Assembly (NCBI RefSeq): GCF_902833645.1 | Contig: NZ_CADFGE010000001.1 | Coordinates: forward strand, 310,001 to 374,000 | Direction of reading: 5' to 3' | Source of the DNA: Paraburkholderia fungorum | GTDB lineage: Bacteria; Pseudomonadota; Gammaproteobacteria; Burkholderiales; Burkholderiaceae | DNA: 64,000 bases | Shown here: piece after piece, positions 61,483-64,000 of the stretch | How positions within the stretch are numbered: position 1 is the stretch's first letter | How the letters are laid out: every line of letters starts with the position of its first letter | Program-made: the position numbers and the translations under genes | Notes under the pieces: generated by a model | Database searches by the model: none | Told to the model about the DNA's origin: nothing | Seen by the model: only the letters and a program-made list of their open reading frames with translations

Positions 61483-62935
61483 TAAGGTGAAGCTTTGCGG
61501 GAGAGGTGGTGAGGTCTTGCGGGGGCTTTGAGTGATGAGGTTCGGGGGCCTCGGTGAGCGGGTGCGGGACAGAACGTGAGCGGGTTCAGGAGCCACCCCA
61601 AAAGGGCGGTTTGGCTAAAGGTGAGATTTTGCGGGACCTGAGCGGCCGGGATCGCCCGGCAGTACTCAAAAGTCGGCGTTAGGCGCTGAGACCTTAAAGG
61701 TGAGCGCTTTCGGGACTCTCTTGGATTCCATTTTTTGCCCTTATTTCGACCTCGTAAACCCTATTGGTGAGACAAGACGGGAGAAAACGGGAACCGAAGG
61801 TGAGGCTTTCCGGGGCCAAGGCTTCATTTTTGCCTCAATTTTGTGCATTCCGCTGCTTAAGGTGAGGGTTTTCAGGAGCTGAGCCCGATTTCGACGGAAA
61901 TTTCTCCGGCTGTGCCGAAGAGGGTCTCGGTCGGTGCCAGACAAAGGTGAGCGAATTCGGGAGTCCGGGATCGGCGCGATCCCACGTTCATCAAATGACC
62001 TGTTTTGCGCCAAAGGTGAGGTTTTTCGGGAGGCTTTTGGGGCACTGGAGATTGCTAAGGTGAGGAAATACAGGATCGAAATCGCTGCAACAGGCCGGAA
62101 AAGCCCTACGGACGCTGTCGGAGTAGTTTCGATTTTGCAGCTGCTGAATTCCTAAGGTGAGGTTTTTCGGGGCCCTTCCTACTGAGGCCGGAAGCGCCGG
62201 ATTTCGTTGAAATGCAGCTAAAGGTGAGGATATACGGGAGCGTGCTCGGGATGTCCGACGCGCCACTGCCTTATAACTTAATGAAATCATTGAATATTTT
62301 TTGTGCGCTGCGCAAAGGTGAGGTTTTTCGGGGGACTGTTTTTGGGGCCCGGCAAACCTCCTTCCGGCTCATGGGTGAGGTTTTTCGGGACCACTTATCG
62401 GTGCTTTTTTAGGTCTCCAGGTCTGGAGGCCGCGTCGTTTCGAGCGCTCGACACAGGTTAAGGTGAGCTTTTTCGGGGACATTTGCCCCAACCCGGATAT
62501 CGCGCTTGCGTTGCCAGGTGCCGTCAGTCCGTCTGCTCAGTAGGGCAACTGGCTGATCCAGATTGACGTGTGGCGATTGAGGTACGTATCTCCGCGCGCC
62601 GAAGGCTCGATGATCGCGTTCGACAGACATGGATACCGGTGGGCTGCGCTGCAACGCACATGTGGACAGGCCGCGCCGTACGCCTGCTGGGCCCTTCCCC
62701 TCGCCTCTCAGCCGGAATCGACTGGAGCGCGTTCGTGTCATTGGCTCGATGCGAGAGCGCCCGCTCGTAGCGTGTGCATAACCAAAATTCAAGAGAACTT
62801 TTTGAGGTGAGAAGATTCGGGATCAAATAGCTGCCGTTCGCGACGGACGGGAATCGGTCGGTATTTCGGGATGCCGTGACCTGTAAGGATGCCCTGAACC
62901 TGGTGCGAAACGAGTGAGGTGAGAGTTTTCGGGAG
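61483..62935 (+). repeat. Origin iteron array, about 20 copies
   Basis: Good copies begin at about 61483, 61616, 61695, 61795, 61857, 61942, 62011, 62055, 62152, 62219, 62312, 62371, 62458, 62802 and 62915. Weaker ones are at 61505, 61551, 61573 and 61764. The consensus is AAAGGTGAG, two variable bases, TTTTCGGGAG, with start-to-start distances of roughly 45 to 100 bases in the main block. All face the same way, towards rep. They are expected to bind the Rep protein. Confidence 0.9.
62773..62781 (-). promoter_or_regulatory. DnaA box match
   Basis: TGTGCATAA is the inverse of TTATGCACA, which fits the DnaA consensus TTWTNCACA. It lies between the main iteron block and the rep-proximal iterons. 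Confidence 0.55.
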
Positions 62936-62940
62936 TTGCT

Positions 62941-62959
62941 CGAGGTGAGTCGCACCTCG
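62941..62959. promoter_or_regulatory. Inverted iteron-core palindrome upstream of rep (probable Rep autorepression operator)
   Basis: CGAGGTG, AGTCG, CACCTCG is a perfect 7-bp palindrome made of two inverted iteron cores. A second core pair, TCACC...GGTGA (62970-62985), follows. Iteron-type initiators often repress their own gene as dimers on such inverted half-sites. Confidence 0.65.
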
Positions 62960-63053
62960 TAAGCTCACTTCACCGGGAATGGTGAGACCCATGCTATAGA
63001 CGTGTATCACCACAGCCGGTATGCTCTCGCCAAATCCCTCCTCGACCAGACGC

Positions 63054-64000
63054 ATGGCCACGAAGCGCGCGAAGAAGACAGATGTAGTCAGCCCGAGCTC
63101 GGCCGAATTACGCAAGGCCGTTGAGGCGATCGCTATCCAGCCCAAAAGCGGCAAGATCACGCTCCTCACCCGCAAGCTGTTCAACGTTCTGCTTGCGGTC
63201 GCTCAGCAAGCTGACGAGTCCGGTGACACTTATCGGGCCTTGCTGTCCGACATCGTCGCCAATTCGGCCTTCGATTCGAACGACACGGCACTCGTCAAGG
63301 AGCACTTGCGACGCATGGTGTCGGTGCAGGTCGAATGGAGCACGGGCACGTCCAGCCAGAAGCCGGGCCGGAAATGGGGTATCTCCACGTTGATTGCCGA
63401 CGCGGAAATTCTTGAGGATCCCACTACTCGCCGCGTCTGGGTGGAATTCTCGTTCGCCCCCAAGATCAAGAAAAAGCTGCTCGATCCCGTTCAATACGCG
63501 CGACTGAGTCTGCAGTTCCAGAGCCAGTTGCGCAGTAGCGCGGGTCTCGCCCTTTACGAAATTTGCGTTCGCTACCTGACTAACCCGAGCCATCTGACGA
63601 TGCGCGAGACATGGGAATGGTGGCGCCCTATCCTCTCCGGCACCCCCGATACCGAAGCCGGCGACGAGGCCAAGCGCGAGTACAAGTACTTCAAACGCGA
63701 TTACTTGCGCCCCGCCATCGCCGAAGTGAATGCGGTCACCAACATCTTTGTCGAATTGATCGAACACCGGGAAGGGCGGCGGGTCGCCGAGATCCAGTTC
63801 CGCGTGACCGAGCGCAAGCAGCCGATGCTTGCACTCGACGAGCACCCGAATGTGTTTGACAGCACCCTGGTCGACCGAATGGTGAAGATCGGCATTCCGT
63901 TGAAAGAAGCGCAAACGCTGTATGCCGACAGCGAAGAAAACCGGATTCGCGCGGCGCTGCAGATGACCGAGCAACGCATGCGCAGCACGTCTTTGCCGCC
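63054..64000 (+). CDS. Replication initiator protein (Rep_3/RepB type), truncated by window end
   Basis: The frame is open to the end of the window (about 315 residues seen). It begins MATKRAKKTDVVSPSSAELR, then KSGKITLLTRKLFNVLLAVAQ, which is the opening of the Rep_3 winged-helix initiator. LQFQSQLRSSAGLALYEICVRY and the second winged domain around EYKYFKRDYLRPAIAEVN follow. An in-frame ATG at 63021 would add 11 residues; neither start has a strong ribosome-binding site. The protein should bind the iterons upstream and start replication. Adjacent parA/parB are expected to the right but are not visible. Confidence 0.9.
   Translation, partial: MATKRAKKTDVVSPSSAELRKAVEAIAIQPKSGKITLLTRKLFNVLLAVAQQADESGDTYRALLSDIVANSAFDSNDTALVKEHLRRMVSVQVEWSTGTSSQKPGRKWGISTLIADAEILEDPTTRRVWVEFSFAPKIKKKLLDPVQYARLSLQFQSQLRSSAGLALYEICVRYLTNPSHLTMRETWEWWRPILSGTPDTEAGDEAKREYKYFKRDYLRPAIAEVNAVTNIFVELIEHREGRRVAEIQFRVTERKQPMLALDEHPNVFDSTLVDRMVKIGIPLKEAQTLYADSEENRIRAALQMTEQRMRSTSLP

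Larger units (their letters stand above)
61101..63053. other. Replication origin region (about 1.95 kb without genes)
   Basis: The region holds the KfrA promoter (61101-61180), an AT-rich stretch to 61440, about 20 iterons on the plus strand (61483-62935), a second AT-rich block (62268-62305), a DnaA-box match (62773-62781), and two inverted repeats before rep. The order fits an iteron-controlled origin: duplex unwinding in AT-rich DNA beside initiator and DnaA sites. No parS sequence was recognised by eye. Confidence 0.8.

Noticed and set aside
61101..63053. parS centromere sites near the origin
   Set aside because: I looked for GTTNCACGTGAAAC-like and TATGCGCATA-like palindromes and found none by eye. 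They may lie right of the window with parA/parB.

Overview
The window reads as part of the secondary chromosome (or a megaplasmid-like replicon) of a Paraburkholderia/Burkholderia-type betaproteobacterium. The evidence is the high GC content, the DUF4148 and OmpC-type porin proteins, the many LysR/MFS catabolic modules, and, at the right end, an iteron origin. That origin has a KfrA-like coiled-coil protein on one side and a Rep_3-type initiator gene that runs off the window on the other. I identify the organism from gene content and protein style only. No rRNA or tRNA gene is visible.

Layout, left to right. 0-2 kb: end of an MFS exporter translationally coupled to a LysR regulator. 2.1-5.6 kb: four-gene osmoprotectant (betaine/choline-type) ABC transporter. 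6.2-10.9 kb: methylmalonyl-CoA decarboxylase-like crotonase, class III CoA-transferase and MFS carrier, with a divergent LysR. 11-13 kb: EamA exporter and divergent AraC regulator. 13-20.4 kb: GntR-controlled operon of class V aminotransferase, MFS, 2-keto-pentenoate-hydratase-like protein and a giant FAD/Fe-S D-2-hydroxyacid dehydrogenase. 20.4-21 kb: a 168-bp inverted repeat element. 21-26 kb: CPA1 antiporter, small Met-rich periplasmic protein, HD protein, GlxA-type regulator, SDR. 26.5-39.3 kb: two sugar-acid catabolic modules, each with an IlvD/Edd dehydratase and MFS carrier. 39.4-41.6 kb: porin and class II amidotransferase. 41.7-46.8 kb: a compact chemosensory-like operon (CheA-like sensor kinase, short MCP-like protein, two CheX-type proteins, CheY). 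47-57.4 kb: AlkD-like protein, alpha/beta hydrolase, DUF4148 protein, LytS/LytR pair, small beta-barrel protein, TetR/NTF2 pair, YceI, and the kbl-tdh threonine degradation operon with a divergent XRE-cupin regulator. 58.2-64 kb: LexA-box-preceded small gene, degenerate tyrosine recombinase, KfrA-like protein, about 20 iterons, rep.

The most interesting signal spans the whole window. The origin iteron (core AAGGTGAG, two variable bases, then TTTTCGGGAG) recurs as about 22 dispersed copies in intergenic DNA up to 57 kb to the left of the rep gene. These include a dense cluster of about 12 variant copies at 48.1-48.5 kb. Every dispersed copy left of 59.9 kb points one way, and every copy in the origin right of 61.4 kb points the other. 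This suggests a long-range network of initiator-binding sites, possibly for copy control or handcuffing, organised around the origin. Other points of interest are a recombinase that has lost three catalytic residues beside the origin, a near-perfect LexA box next to it, and the CheW-less chemosensory operon.
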